Assembly (NCBI GenBank): GCA_014529385.2
Contig: CM043962.1
Location: 36,175,598 to 36,239,597 of the forward strand
Direction of reading: 5' to 3'
DNA: 64,000 nt
Source: Adiantum capillus-veneris
Taxonomy: Eukaryota > Streptophyta > Polypodiopsida > Polypodiales > Pteridaceae
Positions 12,501 to 21,833 of this stretch are shown here, one piece after another (the first letter of the stretch is position 1; every line of letters starts with the position of its first letter). Below the pieces are notes generated by a model. It worked only from the letters and a program-made list of their open reading frames with translations. It made no database searches and was not told where the DNA came from. Both the position numbers and the translations under genes were made by a program.

Positions 12501-13001
12501 AGTAAAATTGCGGTCTTAATCTAGCAAGATTGCTTTCTCACATTTTCAGTTTTCAATCCAGACATGTTGGTAGGACTAGAGAGATATTTTGTATGACTTG
12601 AAGCGCTTGTCATCGGACTTTCTCTGAAACTGTCTTGTCCGAAAGTGACCGATGTTTGGATTTCAGGGTGATTGGATCCTCAGCAGCAAAGATTCAGGAC
12701 AGTCCAGTATGCTATTATTCATGTACAAGATCAAGTGCGAAAACACAGGTTTTTCGAAGGACACCCTTCTAATGCAGACTGTCAATTTTGCAGTAATGTT
12801 TGGGACAGAGCTTGACCCAGAGGTACTCGTGCATTATGGGAAGAGTAGCGCATGCAACCTTTAACCTTCCATAAGGTCGATTAATTTTAAAATGGTACTT
12901 TTCAGGTTTTATCAATGACCATGGATTTATTCGTGGCTCGGAGTATGACCACTAGAGCCTCTCTCGAGTTTTGTGGCCCCATGAGTCTCTCCATAAAACA
13001 G
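6501..13001 (+). CDS. DCL1: DICER-LIKE 1 (DCL1), internal exons
   Basis: Seven exons: 6501-6673, 6758-7041, 7449-7682, 7840-7990, 8087-8269, 12667-12822 and 12906-13001. All internal boundaries have GT-AG and the phases fit, giving about 425 codons with no stop. Exons 1-3 encode the C-terminal half of the DExD/H helicase: VSGGEHVDEILGAAVADGK, then motif V (LLVATSVAEEGLDI) and motif VI (QSRGRARKPGS). Exons 3-5 encode DUF283 (SLNSAVGLVHFFCSQLPSDR, YSCELQLPCNAPFERIEGP, CLEACKKLHEMGA). Exons 6-7 (GDWILSSKD, LSMTMDLFVARSMTTRASLE) match the segment before PAZ. DCL1 cuts MIRNA precursors in the nucleus. Match to plant DCL1, rather than DCL2-4, is close throughout. The N-terminal helicase, PAZ, RNase III and dsRNA-binding parts are not in the window. 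The 4.4-kb intron 8270-12666 carries a copia relic and a LINE. Clean splice sites and frame suggest an active gene, not a relic. Confidence 0.93.
8440..9097 (+). mobile_element. copia B-family 3' end relic (RNase H and LTR)
   Basis: This lies inside a DCL1 intron. 8450-8790 is a decayed copy of the RNase H region seen intact at 25735-26115 (wording such as TTGGTTGGGCAAGAATCAACC is shared with small changes), with stops and frameshifts. It is followed by an LTR copy starting TGTTACCATAT at about 8867 and ending near 9097 (CAACCCTATTTCCAAA), parallel to the 3' LTR at 26191-26417. It is far more diverged than copia B, so it is an older insertion. Confidence 0.8.
9098..9924. other. intron sequence without recognised features
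   Basis: Part of the 8270-12666 DCL1 intron. Short open frames at 9301-9621 and 9649-9852 resemble nothing I recognise. A small direct duplication (AGGCACTATT...AGGTGTCATT) lies at about 9257-9310. Confidence 0.5.
9925..11630 (-). mobile_element. LINE copy a (5'-truncated, decayed)
   Basis: The 3' end is at the left: AAATGAAATGAAATGG on the plus strand, followed by the family's 3' stem-loop region (about 9952-9966). The C-terminal part of ORF2 is visible at 10658-10966 (FYQDHLHRTIDDRFISCPRY, LLSHGIRCVIDQL), and a relic of the post-RT segment (SYTYLGVV) near 11450-11500. Many stops. A degenerate copy of the family's C-terminal QxxIxDFF motif is at about 10408-10432. It sits antisense in a DCL1 intron. 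Confidence 0.8.
11631..12666. other. intron remainder with a small tandem duplication
   Basis: No coding similarity. A segment of about 70 bp is imperfectly duplicated, starting at 11911 (GTGTCAATCCCATGATGTGA) and 11981 (GTGTGAATCCCATGAAATGT). It ends with the splice acceptor TTTCAG before the exon at 12667. Confidence 0.6.
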
Positions 13002-13199
13002 GTTAGATATGTAGAAGCATGTGAAAGTATTGAATGTTCTAGAGTTTTTTATTTTGCCTAATTGAGTACATGGGGTATCTGTATCGATGTATATGTAAAG
13101 AGAGTTAGGGGATCTGAGAGATTGAGAATTAAGAAATATAATTGGTATTAATTGTATATTTTATGCACTTTGAGTAGAGAAAGTTGAAACCTCTTCTAA

Positions 13200-13471
13200 A
13201 ACCCGCTTGTCCTGCTGCCCGTACACCCTCTCTCTCTGCCTATCTACTCAACTGCTGCTCAAGGATGGATGCGTACAACCGTGCCAATGTCCAATCATGA
13301 TAGTGCGGTAGCTCCCAGGCTCCATAGGGTCCCCTAACTTGAAGATAGGTACAATGGTAAACAAACTCCAAATATCAGGTAGGCCCTCACACATGGCAAA
13401 GTGGAACATCACTGCTAGAAGCTTTGCAAGCAAATCTCTGGCATGTATAAAATGCTCTGCTACCACAAAAA
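13200..13471 (-). mobile_element. LINE copy b, 3' portion (RT fragment)
   Basis: The minus strand encodes the start of the reverse transcriptase (VAEHFIHARDLLAKLL, SLFTIVPIFKLGDPMEPGSY), as in LINE copy 3. It begins exactly where the fragment ending at 46494 stops, so the two are one LINE split by the gypsy element 13472-46493. The left end near 13200 is truncated beside the DCL1 exon at 13001. Confidence 0.85.
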
Positions 13472-14056
13472 TGAGAGCACCTGTACTGGAGATAATGTGT
13501 CGTGCTCTCTATGGTGGGTGCTCCTCAGTGCAGTGTGCGGGAGATCTCACTCCACAGAAGGAAAACACAAAAGACAATGAAGAACAAACAACAATAGCAA
13601 GACATCAGTCGTGAAACCTGAATAGTATGAACATGGACTAACTGAAAGAAACCAACACAGACTCTGGCATGGCAACACACTCTGCTCTAGCCCAGAACTC
13701 ATGGATACAATGGGGGTGTCAAGGCTCAGCTGTGTAGGGAAGACATGAAGACGTTCTATGCGTGAACTCAAGATAATAGACTCCAGACTACTGACCACAC
13801 GAAAAGTAGATCATTGATCCAAACCCACTATGGATATATACAAACATGACGAGCCACCAACGGCTGCAAAATATCCACTCCAGCTAAGCCTATCTTCGAA
13901 CTGTGGTGGTGGTGTGCTGGCCACGGTGTCGATTGGATCACCACCTGTATCCGTGCCACATGTCACCGACCCGGCAAGAGAGTCCGTCCAATGTGAAACC
14001 CGAACAAACTGTGAGTAATTGCCCGTCCCGTGCCAGTGACACCGTAGCCCTGCTAC
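13472..14056 (-). repeat. 3' LTR of gypsy family A copy 2
   Basis: About 585 bp, plus-strand ends TGAGAGCACC and CCTGCTACA. It is colinear with 45931-46493 and closer to it than to 4712-5290. The boundary on the left is uncertain by a few bases (CAAAAA precedes it). Confidence 0.85.
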
Positions 14057-14259
14057 AGGTTTTTCGCCACAAGGCCACTCACCGTCTCAGTGAGAGAAAC
14101 AACTGAAACTGCTAAAAGATCGTAAATCTGCAAAAATAAACCACTATCGCAGTTCAGTGCACTGCCATGGTGAAAAGACTGACATGCAATCACCCAAGAG
14201 AAAGAGTAATCACCACAGCCGCACCTGAAGTATCAGTCTTTGGATGTGGAGCCATCAAA

Positions 14260-16540
14260 TCAATGGTGGAACCCCGCTACTAGTCTAGAGGCTGTTGGGC
14301 TCTGCTGTCCATAATAGGGCTGCTTGTGAAAGGAGCAGCCACCTGTGGTGGCAGAGGGTAGCACCTGTCCGATAGTGTACTGAGGGCGTCGAGTAACACA
14401 GCCATGGAGGTGTGCACTAGCAACTCCGTCGCAACAAGGAACGTTCTGCATGTGGGGCAATGGCGACGACTGAAACCCCTGAGGATACTGTTGATTGTAG
14501 TACTGAACTGGAGGCTGTGTGTAGAGTCTCATAAATTGGTGAGAAGGACTTGTTGCTGCAGTGTGGATTGGTGTTCTTGTTCTCGTCCATCCATATCCCA
14601 CGCCCATCGTAGCCTGGGTAGACCTATCTCTATGTAGAAGCATTTCTCGAAATCCTTGTACCTGTGCTTTAAGGTCCTCAATCATTTGGGACTTTATCTT
14701 CAAGGCTTGTTGCAGTGCAAAAATAGTAGCGTCCCGATCCGCCATGGCGCTCTCAACGACTTGCCGAGATCTCTCCATAACTGTGTATGTAGCGGAGTGA
14801 CGCTGGTGTGTAGCCGCTAACTGCTCTGTTCCTAGCTCTATGGTGGCGATAGCATTCCTAGAATCTTGTAAATATCTTCTCAGAAAGCTCAAACAGAGAA
14901 GTAGAGTCGGCCACCTTTGAAGATGCAATAGGTGCATGAGGTGCTGGAGGACGTGCAGGTGGCACTGCTGGTGAGCTAGGATTAGGTATGGGTGAAGTGG
15001 TTACAACGGGCGTAGTGGGTACATCTGGGATGGTTGGTGCTTATTTGGTGGGAGATATATTTACTAGAGGAGGGGTGAATATGGGAGAAGAAGATGCTTT
15101 GAAGGAGAAGCGACAGAGTCGTCACGAGGAGTGGAAGTAGACACTGGCACAATAGAACAAGGAATGGAAGTAGATAGAGAGTCCCGAAAGATGTGTCACC
15201 CTAGTCTGTTGGCTCTCTGAATTTGGCAATGAGCGTAGAGATTCTACCGAGTCCTTAACCACCTTGGCTTTGATCTTCTTTTTCTTCTTTATTTTTTGAT
15301 CAATCTCATTAGTTAGAGATTTTCTTTTCCCGATTCGCAGCATTGGTTGGGTATCCTCATCTACCTGGGCAGGGGTTCATGAACACCAAAGAGGTGCTGC
15401 AAAAGATTTGAAGCTCGTCTGCACACACTGCACCTGGGCCCGAAATCGTTTGGCCTGAGACTATAAGGATGTAAAGAGAATCCGGTGGAATCCACAGGGT
15501 AAGGTGTGGATTGAACAGTAGAGGCCGTCCAAGTGGGAGAATGTAGTGGGTAGGTCACACTTCCCCTTATTTGCTTTCGCATCTCTGGATAGAAAATAGT
15601 ACCTGAAGTTGGGGGGAGCTGTTTGTTTCTTTCGTACTCGGGATGATCCGTACTGAGTAGCTCTTGACATGCCTGAATTGTTGCATCCTTGGATAGCTGA
15701 GAAAAGGTTCGTGTAGCAGGTTTCACAGATGGAAGTTGGTCATACCCATGGCATGGCCAAGCCGTGTAGGAGTGAGTTTGTATCCCCTTACTTGGGAATT
15801 TTTTAAAAAAGCTCATGGATCATCTCAACAGGAACTAAGGTTGGTAGATCGCTAGCAGCAAGTGCTGTGAGACCTAGACTTTGTAGCTGAGCACTGGAAA
15901 GGACCTCGCTCAGAGATGGTTGAGGTGGCTGTAGAAAAAATTCCAAGGAGAAAGTTGAGTGACCTTTAGATGTTGAAGGCCTCCTTATCTCGTGAGTGAT
16001 GACTTGATTTTTTCCTTTGTTTTGACTCCCCTTCGATTGTTCCGCGTGATCATTGGAAGCATCCGAGTGATAGTCAGCTTCAAAATCCGACGTTGAGTTT
16101 GCTGCTGAGGCTTTGATTTTTTTCCTTTGTTTTGACTCCCCTTCGATTGTTCCGCGTGATCATTGGAAGCATCCGAGTGATAGTCAGCTTCAAAATCCGA
16201 CGTTGAGTTTGCTGCTGAGGCTTTGTAGCTTTCATCACTGGGTCACTTGAAGTGATGTCTTCGAGGCCGTTGCTACTGTTTTCTGAGTCGTCATCAGTCA
16301 CTAATTCTGCAGCCACAACACTAATTCTGCAGCCACAACTAGCTTTTTTCACAAAGTTGCTTTTCGCGCTTGCTTAGTGGTACCTGCCATATCAATCCAA
16401 TTAAAGAGAGAGGCGCTAGGGTTAAAGGCAAGGGCTGGCAGGGACGAGGTGGTAGAAGGTAGATAGGTAGGGCTCTGATAAGAAAGGGCGTTGGGGTGTG
16501 TAGGGGCGATGGAAAAAAGGTAGGTCGTATTTGCAATGAT
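14260..16540 (-). pseudogene. extra 3' ORF of gypsy family A, unknown function
   Basis: It lies between the integrase end and the 3' LTR, in element orientation, where Athila/Tat-like gypsies often carry an additional ORF. Frame pieces are 16080-16352, 15361-15816, 15122-15343 and 14260-14937, separated by stops and frameshifts. Visible features: an acidic N-terminal part (ELVTDDDSENSSNG), a basic patch (KKKKKIKAKVVKDSVESLRS), a proline-rich linker around 15000, then a predicted helical coiled-coil region (ATIFALQQALKIKSQMIEDL) and a Q/P/Y-rich tail. I recognise no known domain and see no clear signal peptide or membrane anchor, so I do not call it env-like. A fragment of the same ORF occurs inverted at 45005-45900. 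Confidence 0.55.
16006..16225. repeat. 110-bp tandem duplication
   Basis: Two adjacent copies of a segment of about 110 bp (ending in GCTGCTGAGGCTTTG at 16115 and 16225) differ by only one T in a homopolymer. It lies within the extra gypsy ORF. Just downstream a 20-bp unit (CTAATTCTGCAGCCACAACA) is duplicated at 16301 and 16321. The near identity means recent events. Confidence 0.92.
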
Positions 16541-17020
16541 GAGAATTGTTGCGGGGAGGACGAGGGTGATCGATGGCGAGGGGTTAGGGTGGGGGGAGGA
16601 AGATTGGGTAGGGGCTAGGGGGTTAGGGTAGGGCGATGGGAAATTGGGTAGGGGCGATTAAAGAGGGTAGGGTTCGAGTGGGATAGGGTAGGGGCGAGGG
16701 GGCTGGGTTAGGGGCGAGAGAGTTTGGAGAGGGGCCAGGATATGGTAGGGGGGAGGGATAGGGTCGATGGGTTGGGGTAGAGGTAGGGGCGAGGGGGTTA
16801 GGTTAGGGTAGGGGCGAGGGATAGGGTAGGGTAGGGGCGAGGGGGTTAGGTTAGGGTAGGGGCCAGGAATAGGGTCGACAGAGAATGTGGAGAGAGGCGA
16901 GGGAAATGGTCAGGGTTTGGGGTAGGGACGAGGGTTTAGGGTTGGGGCACAAGGAGAGGGTAGGGACGAGGGGGTTGGGTTAGGGGTGAGAGAGACTAGA
17001 GAGGTGCTAGGGAGTAAGAT
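16410..17020. repeat. G-rich minisatellite (GGGGTTAGGGTAGGGGCGA-like)
   Basis: About 600 bp of variable units such as GTAGGGGCGAGGGGGTTAGG are repeated on the plus strand. Many runs of three or more G are spaced closely enough to form G-quadruplexes. Units contain TTAGGG and, once or twice, TTTAGGG, but not as a regular array, so it is not a telomere tract. Confidence 0.8.
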
Positions 17021-17039
17021 TAGGGCCTAGGAAGCTAGA

Positions 17040-17880
17040 TAGGGAGGAACTGATAGTGCTTTCATGCAGGACATTCAGATGGTAGAACAGCGGAAAACGA
17101 AACAGCTGGTGAAGTTTAACAACTAAGAAGATATAAACTGGAAGATGGCTCTGTTATTTTTTTTGATTTCCCTAGGATGACATTGTACCGGTAAAGCAAA
17201 GTATGGTGAGGAAATAATTAGCCTCAGCACACTGGAAGCCCCCAATTGTTGAGTTGAGTGGAGGAGGAGAGGAGGAGGAGGACACTAGTGAATATCAGAT
17301 TGAACGTGGGGACAGAATCTCTTAGAGAGATAAATGGGATGATACAACATTTGGCAAATGAATAAACACTGCTAAGTGTACTAGGGAACAAGCAGAAACT
17401 TAATTTGCTTGTGAAGTGAAGATTACAATCTGTAAAAGAACAGTACGACAGCGGCTAGGCATCTTCCTTAAAAAGGGACATCTGGAAGGGAAGTGGTAAA
17501 TCAGATGAGAAAGCTCTATGAAAAAGAGAGAAGTACTCAATTAAACAGATAGAAACCTTAGATAGAGACCTCAGTGCCACTGAAAAAAGTACAAATCCAT
17601 ATCTCAAAGGGAGAATGTTGCATTAGAGAACACAATACATCTATTAACTAGAGCGGAATCAAGTGAAAAACTCGTGGGGCACAAGATAGATGTAGTCATA
17701 AAGAACGATGTTGAAATAGTGGGCCAAGAGAAAAGTGAGGCAAGGAATGTGATGAAGACAATGGTGAGGTGAAACGTTAGCAGGTTGGTAGGAAACACAC
17801 CTCATCTAATGCTAGACTGGACGAGGAAGAAGACACGCTGCAAGTTAAGTACTAGTGGGGAGAGAGTGGCGAGGTATGAT
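17040..17880. other. gypsy-internal stretch, decayed and unrecognised
   Basis: A-rich on the plus strand. Plus-strand translation gives broken charged, helical pieces (SEKLVGHKIDVVIKND), but no domain I recognise. By position it belongs between the integrase C-terminus and the extra ORF of gypsy family A copy 2. Confidence 0.4.
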
Positions 17881-17899
17881 TACTGTGATGGTTTATGGT

Positions 17900-18075
17900 G
17901 AGAGGTGGTAGCGTTTGATCCTGGAGTCATTTACAAGCGATAAAGAAACACCTTCCAGAGTTAGTAAGTGTACTGCCCCCTGTGGTAAAATCTCTTGTAC
18001 TATGAATGGTCCTTGCCAGGTTGGAACCAACTTCTTTGCTTTTTTCTGGTATCTAGCTTGAAATAGTAGCACAAG
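17900..18075 (-). pseudogene. gypsy integrase C-terminal fragment
   Basis: The minus strand reads KKLVPTWQGPFIVQEILP followed by GAVHLLTLEG, the SH3-like C-terminal domain that ends Ty3/gypsy integrases. Its strand and place fit family A copy 2, whose RNase H end lies at 43377. Everything between (18080-43370) was inserted or replaced integrase sequence. Confidence 0.75.
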
Positions 18076-18089
18076 TGATCATTGCACTA

Positions 18090-18749
18090 TTTTTCGCCTT
18101 GCGAAGGTGGCGATCATGCCATGCTTTCCGACGAAGCTACTCTGCTTGCAGTGCATGAGAAGCTAGTCAATGATTTTCTTCCAACAACAAGAAAAAGAAG
18201 AAGACGTTCAAAGCTGGAGATAAAGACGTTAAATTCGAATGCTTTAATGGCAAGAGGATCGATACGAAGGCTCTCGCTTTTATTCCACAATTCGAGGTGG
18301 CCTTTGCAGAAGGTAACTTCTCAAAACGCTCGCCATGTGAGCATGTATCTAAAAGATAGGGCTAGCAACTGGTGGCTTACCACAAATCTAAAGAAGCGCA
18401 AATCCAAAGATTGGGAGGAGTTCAAAAAGGAGTTTTATACTCACTTCCTTCCTCCTGACTTTGATGATGATGTGAAGAAAGAATGGGATTGGCTCTCCCA
18501 AAGAGAGCATGAAGTTGTGTCAGACTACGTTGACAAATGTTGGGCAGTCATCCTTAAAGCAGAAGGCTCTCATAGGCGTTTTATTCGCCATTTCGCCCAT
18601 GTGGCTGCATCTCTCCATGATTTCACAAAGAAAAAGATATCTTCTGTATGGGGAGTTAAGCAGAAGGAAGCTTTTGAAAAGCTTAAGTACCTACTCACCC
18701 ATGGACCCATACTCATTGTGCCTGATCTTTGGAAACCATTTGAAGTGTA
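18090..18749 (+). pseudogene. gypsy C gag fused to RT end by deletion
   Basis: Retrotransposon gag features are clear: VSMYLKDRASNWWLTTNL, then WEEFKKEFYTHFLPPDF and QREHEVVSDYVDKCW. The open frame then passes without a stop into HRRFIRHFAHVAASLHDF, the RT connection segment, and EAFEKLKYLLTHGPIL, the entry to RNase H. Protease and the catalytic RT are missing, so this is an in-frame deletion. An earlier frameshift near 18230 displaces the N-terminal gag. Copia A interrupts the frame at 18750. Confidence 0.82.
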
Positions 18750-19053
18750 TGATAAGCGCGCGGCGGTGTGTGCAAGTGAAAGAGCATGTGAGAATGTGCG
18801 GGGTGTGTGCAGGGAGAGATGGCGAAGGCCAGCAGGAGGCTGAGCGCTAGCAGATCGAAAGAGGGAGAGAGAGAGAGCACGTAAGTTTCTCAAGGGGATA
18901 AGTGAGTGAGTTGTAAAAACTCACTATCCCTTTATTATTTGTATAAGGACCAATTTAATAAGTTAGTGGCCAAGTTCAATGTGAACTTGGCCAAAGGTTA
19001 GTACCTTTAAAATATACATTAAAAAGGGGGCCATTTGGGTCTTTAACCCAACA
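18750..19053 (-). repeat. 3' LTR of copia A
   Basis: 304 bp, plus-strand ends TGATAAGCGC and TTAACCCAACA, closely matching 31772-32072. Left flank GTGTA is the target duplication. Confidence 0.93.
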
Positions 19054-19082
19054 ACCTCCCACTTAAAGGCATAAATGGCACC

Positions 19083-21574
19083 TTCAAGCTACGTGACTCC
19101 CACCATCTCTATGCATAGATGATGTTGTGCTTCGGGTAAGCACTTAGTGAGAGCATCTGCTTGATTTTGTGATGTATGGAATTTAACCGACGTAATAAGG
19201 TTATCCTCAAGCACTTCTCGTATGAACTGATACCGCACATCAATATGCTTTGTGCGTGCATGAAACATGGCGTTCTTTGCCAGACATATGGCACTCTGGC
19301 TATCACAACCAAGCATAGGTGCCTTGGCAGGCAAACCAAACTCACTGCATAGTCGTGCTAAACCAAATATCTTCTTTGGAAGCCTCAATGGCTGAAATAT
19401 ATTCAGCCTCTGTTGTAGACAATGCAACAATCTTTTCGAATCTAGAACACCATGAAACAGCACCTCGTGCAAGAGTAAATACATAGCCACTTGTGGATGT
19501 CCGTGTATCCACATCACCAGCCATGTCAGAGTCACAAAATCCCTTCAACTCCATTGGTCCTTTACCATAGCAGAGGCATTTGTTTTTAGTCCCTTTCAAG
19601 TACCTCATAATGGACTTCACTGCATCCCAATGCAACCTGCCTGGATTAGCCATAAACCAGCTCACAACTCCCACTGCATGGGCTATGTCAGGCCTAGTAG
19701 CAACCATAGCATACATAAGTGAACCACAAGCTGAAGCATAAGGCACACTTTGCATGTCATTGGCTTCTTCCCACTTGTCGCTGTGCTCTCTTGGCTTTGC
19801 CTCTTTATACGTAAGAGGCTCTCCCTCATCTGTCGACATAATGTAATGCAAAGAGGGGTCATATCGACTCACAGGCCGTCTTTGACGAGTAGACCGCCTC
19901 ACCCAATGATCCACATTATCCGGCAATGGGCTTACATCAGGTGGCACTACAAAATCATCAACAATGGGCTGCTGTACATCATTTTCAGAACCATTTTCAA
20001 CATTGTTTCTTGGCTGAAAATTCCCTTCAGGAGCCTCAATTTGTTGTCCAACATCATCTGGCTCAAACACCACTGGATCATCTACATTTTCAGCCATTTG
20101 TGGTGCATCCTGAGGGTCAAAAATAGGCCTAACAGGTGGCTGGTCATGCTAAAATTTCACCCTTTTATGGTCATGCTTTGAGGCACAATTGTTTTGAAGT
20201 AGCCTTGCGTCATTAAAACAACATCCTGGCTGCGTACAACCCTTTTGAGCTGAGGTAACCAAATCCTGTAACCCACTTCGCCTTCTTCACCATATCCCAT
20301 GAAGAGGCCTTTAATGGACTTGGCATCTAGTTTACTCCTCAACTCAGATCTAACCTGCACAAAAGCCTCGCAACCAAAAATGCGTAAGTGATCATATGAA
20401 GCGGGCTTGCCAGACCAAACCTCTTCAGGGATGTCACCTTTCAAAGACATGTGAGGGGATCGATTGCATATATGCACTGTAGTTTTCAAAGCTTCTCCCC
20501 AAAATCCATGAGAGAGATTAGCTGTGGACAGCATGCATCTCACCCTCTCACAAAGTGTCCTATTGTATCTTTCAGCCACAACATTAGAAGAGGGACTGTA
20601 TGGCACAATAAGCTCCCTCTTGATGCCCAAAATTTCACAAACTTGTTAAATTCAGCACTTTTGTACTCCCCCCATTGTCTGTACGCAAGCATTTTAGCTT
20701 TCTACCTGTTTGGGTGGTCACAAATGCATGAAATTTCTTAAATGTAGCAAAGGCTTCATCCTTAGACTTAAGCAAATAAACCCAAATTTTCCTAGAATGA
20801 TCATCAACAAAGGAGACAAAATAACATGCATCACCCATAGACTTAGTAGGCATGCTACATACATCAGAATGTACAAGATCAAGCACTCAAGATTTACGAG
20901 AGACACCAGAGTAATAAGAACGCTTTACTTGCTTGCCATATTGACATTCATTACAAAAGTCAAGATTTGTGCCTTTAGCATCAAGCTTGTTCAAAGTACA
21001 AAGCTTAGAAAGGCCCTTTTGGCTCATATGGCCAAGCCTCTTGTGCCACAACTCCATGTGAGAGTTAATTTCAGCCAATGCAATAAACTTGCCCAACATG
21101 GCCTTTCCATGCATGCAGTAAAGTGTCCCTTTCTTTGTGCCCTTTACAATCAGCCTTGAGCCTTTAGTCATTTTCCATGACCCTCTCTCAAACAAGATGT
21201 TGTAACCATGCATATCCATCTGACCAACAGAAAACAAACTCTTCTTGATTCCCGGCACATATCGAACATCATGCAAGACAAGCTCATATGTGCCATCTAT
21301 GGAGAGATGCACAGTGCCAATACCCTCAATGGAACATGCATGATTGTTTCCAAGGTATACATGGCCACGCTTGCCTGCATCAACAATAGAGAAACACTCC
21401 TTGATAAAAGTCACATGAAATGAAGCACCGGAATCAACAATCCAAGTCTGGGACAATGCGTCATTGACAGTCAACAAAGCATCAATAAAATCCCTCTTGG
21501 TGATCTGCATGTCCTGTGAATGAACATTAAGAGAGGCATCATAGTCATAAGCATCATCATCTGACAAAGTGGCA
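19083..21574 (-). pseudogene. copia A pol with the RT domain deleted
   Basis: In order: protease (TWIVDSGASFHVTF), GAG-pre-integrase (LWHKRLGHMSQKGLSKLC), integrase core with the DD35E region (LVHSDVC, RTDNGG, PYSPSSNVVAERYNRTL), a connector (RRSTRQRRPVSRYDPSLHYI), then directly the post-RT segment (YASACGSLMYAMVATRPDIA) and RNase H (FCDSDMAG, ALSTTEAEYISA, CDSQSAICLAKN, VRYQFIRE). The jump from SDKWEEAND to MQSVPYASA removes all of the catalytic reverse transcriptase. A stop near 20887 and frame changes near 20630, 20130 and 19350 further break it. N-terminal gag parts are at 26423-26979 and 30675-31014. Confidence 0.88.
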
Positions 21575-21833
21575 CACATTGTTACCATATACATATGCTA
21601 GTGATGTGTGTGAACACACTAGGACCGCCGGGGCATTTTTTCCCTCTTTAGGAGGTTTTTTCCCCCGTGCATTATATATACGCCCATCACTCTAGGGCAG
21701 AATCTTTGTCAGTGCCGTTTTCTGTATAACAGGTGCTTTATAGTCTTCTACGGTTTGTGCTATATAGCACAGGTTGTTCCCGCTCTGTTTCTCCTATTTT
21801 CGAGCAGTTTTCACATCAGGTGCAGCATTTACC

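Noticed and set aside
6501-13001. DCL1 segment as a processed or dead pseudogene
   Set aside because: All introns are present with GT-AG ends and the joined frame has no stop, so decay is not supported by the visible part.
16410-17020. Interstitial telomere array
   Set aside because: TTTAGGG occurs only sporadically and units are irregular.
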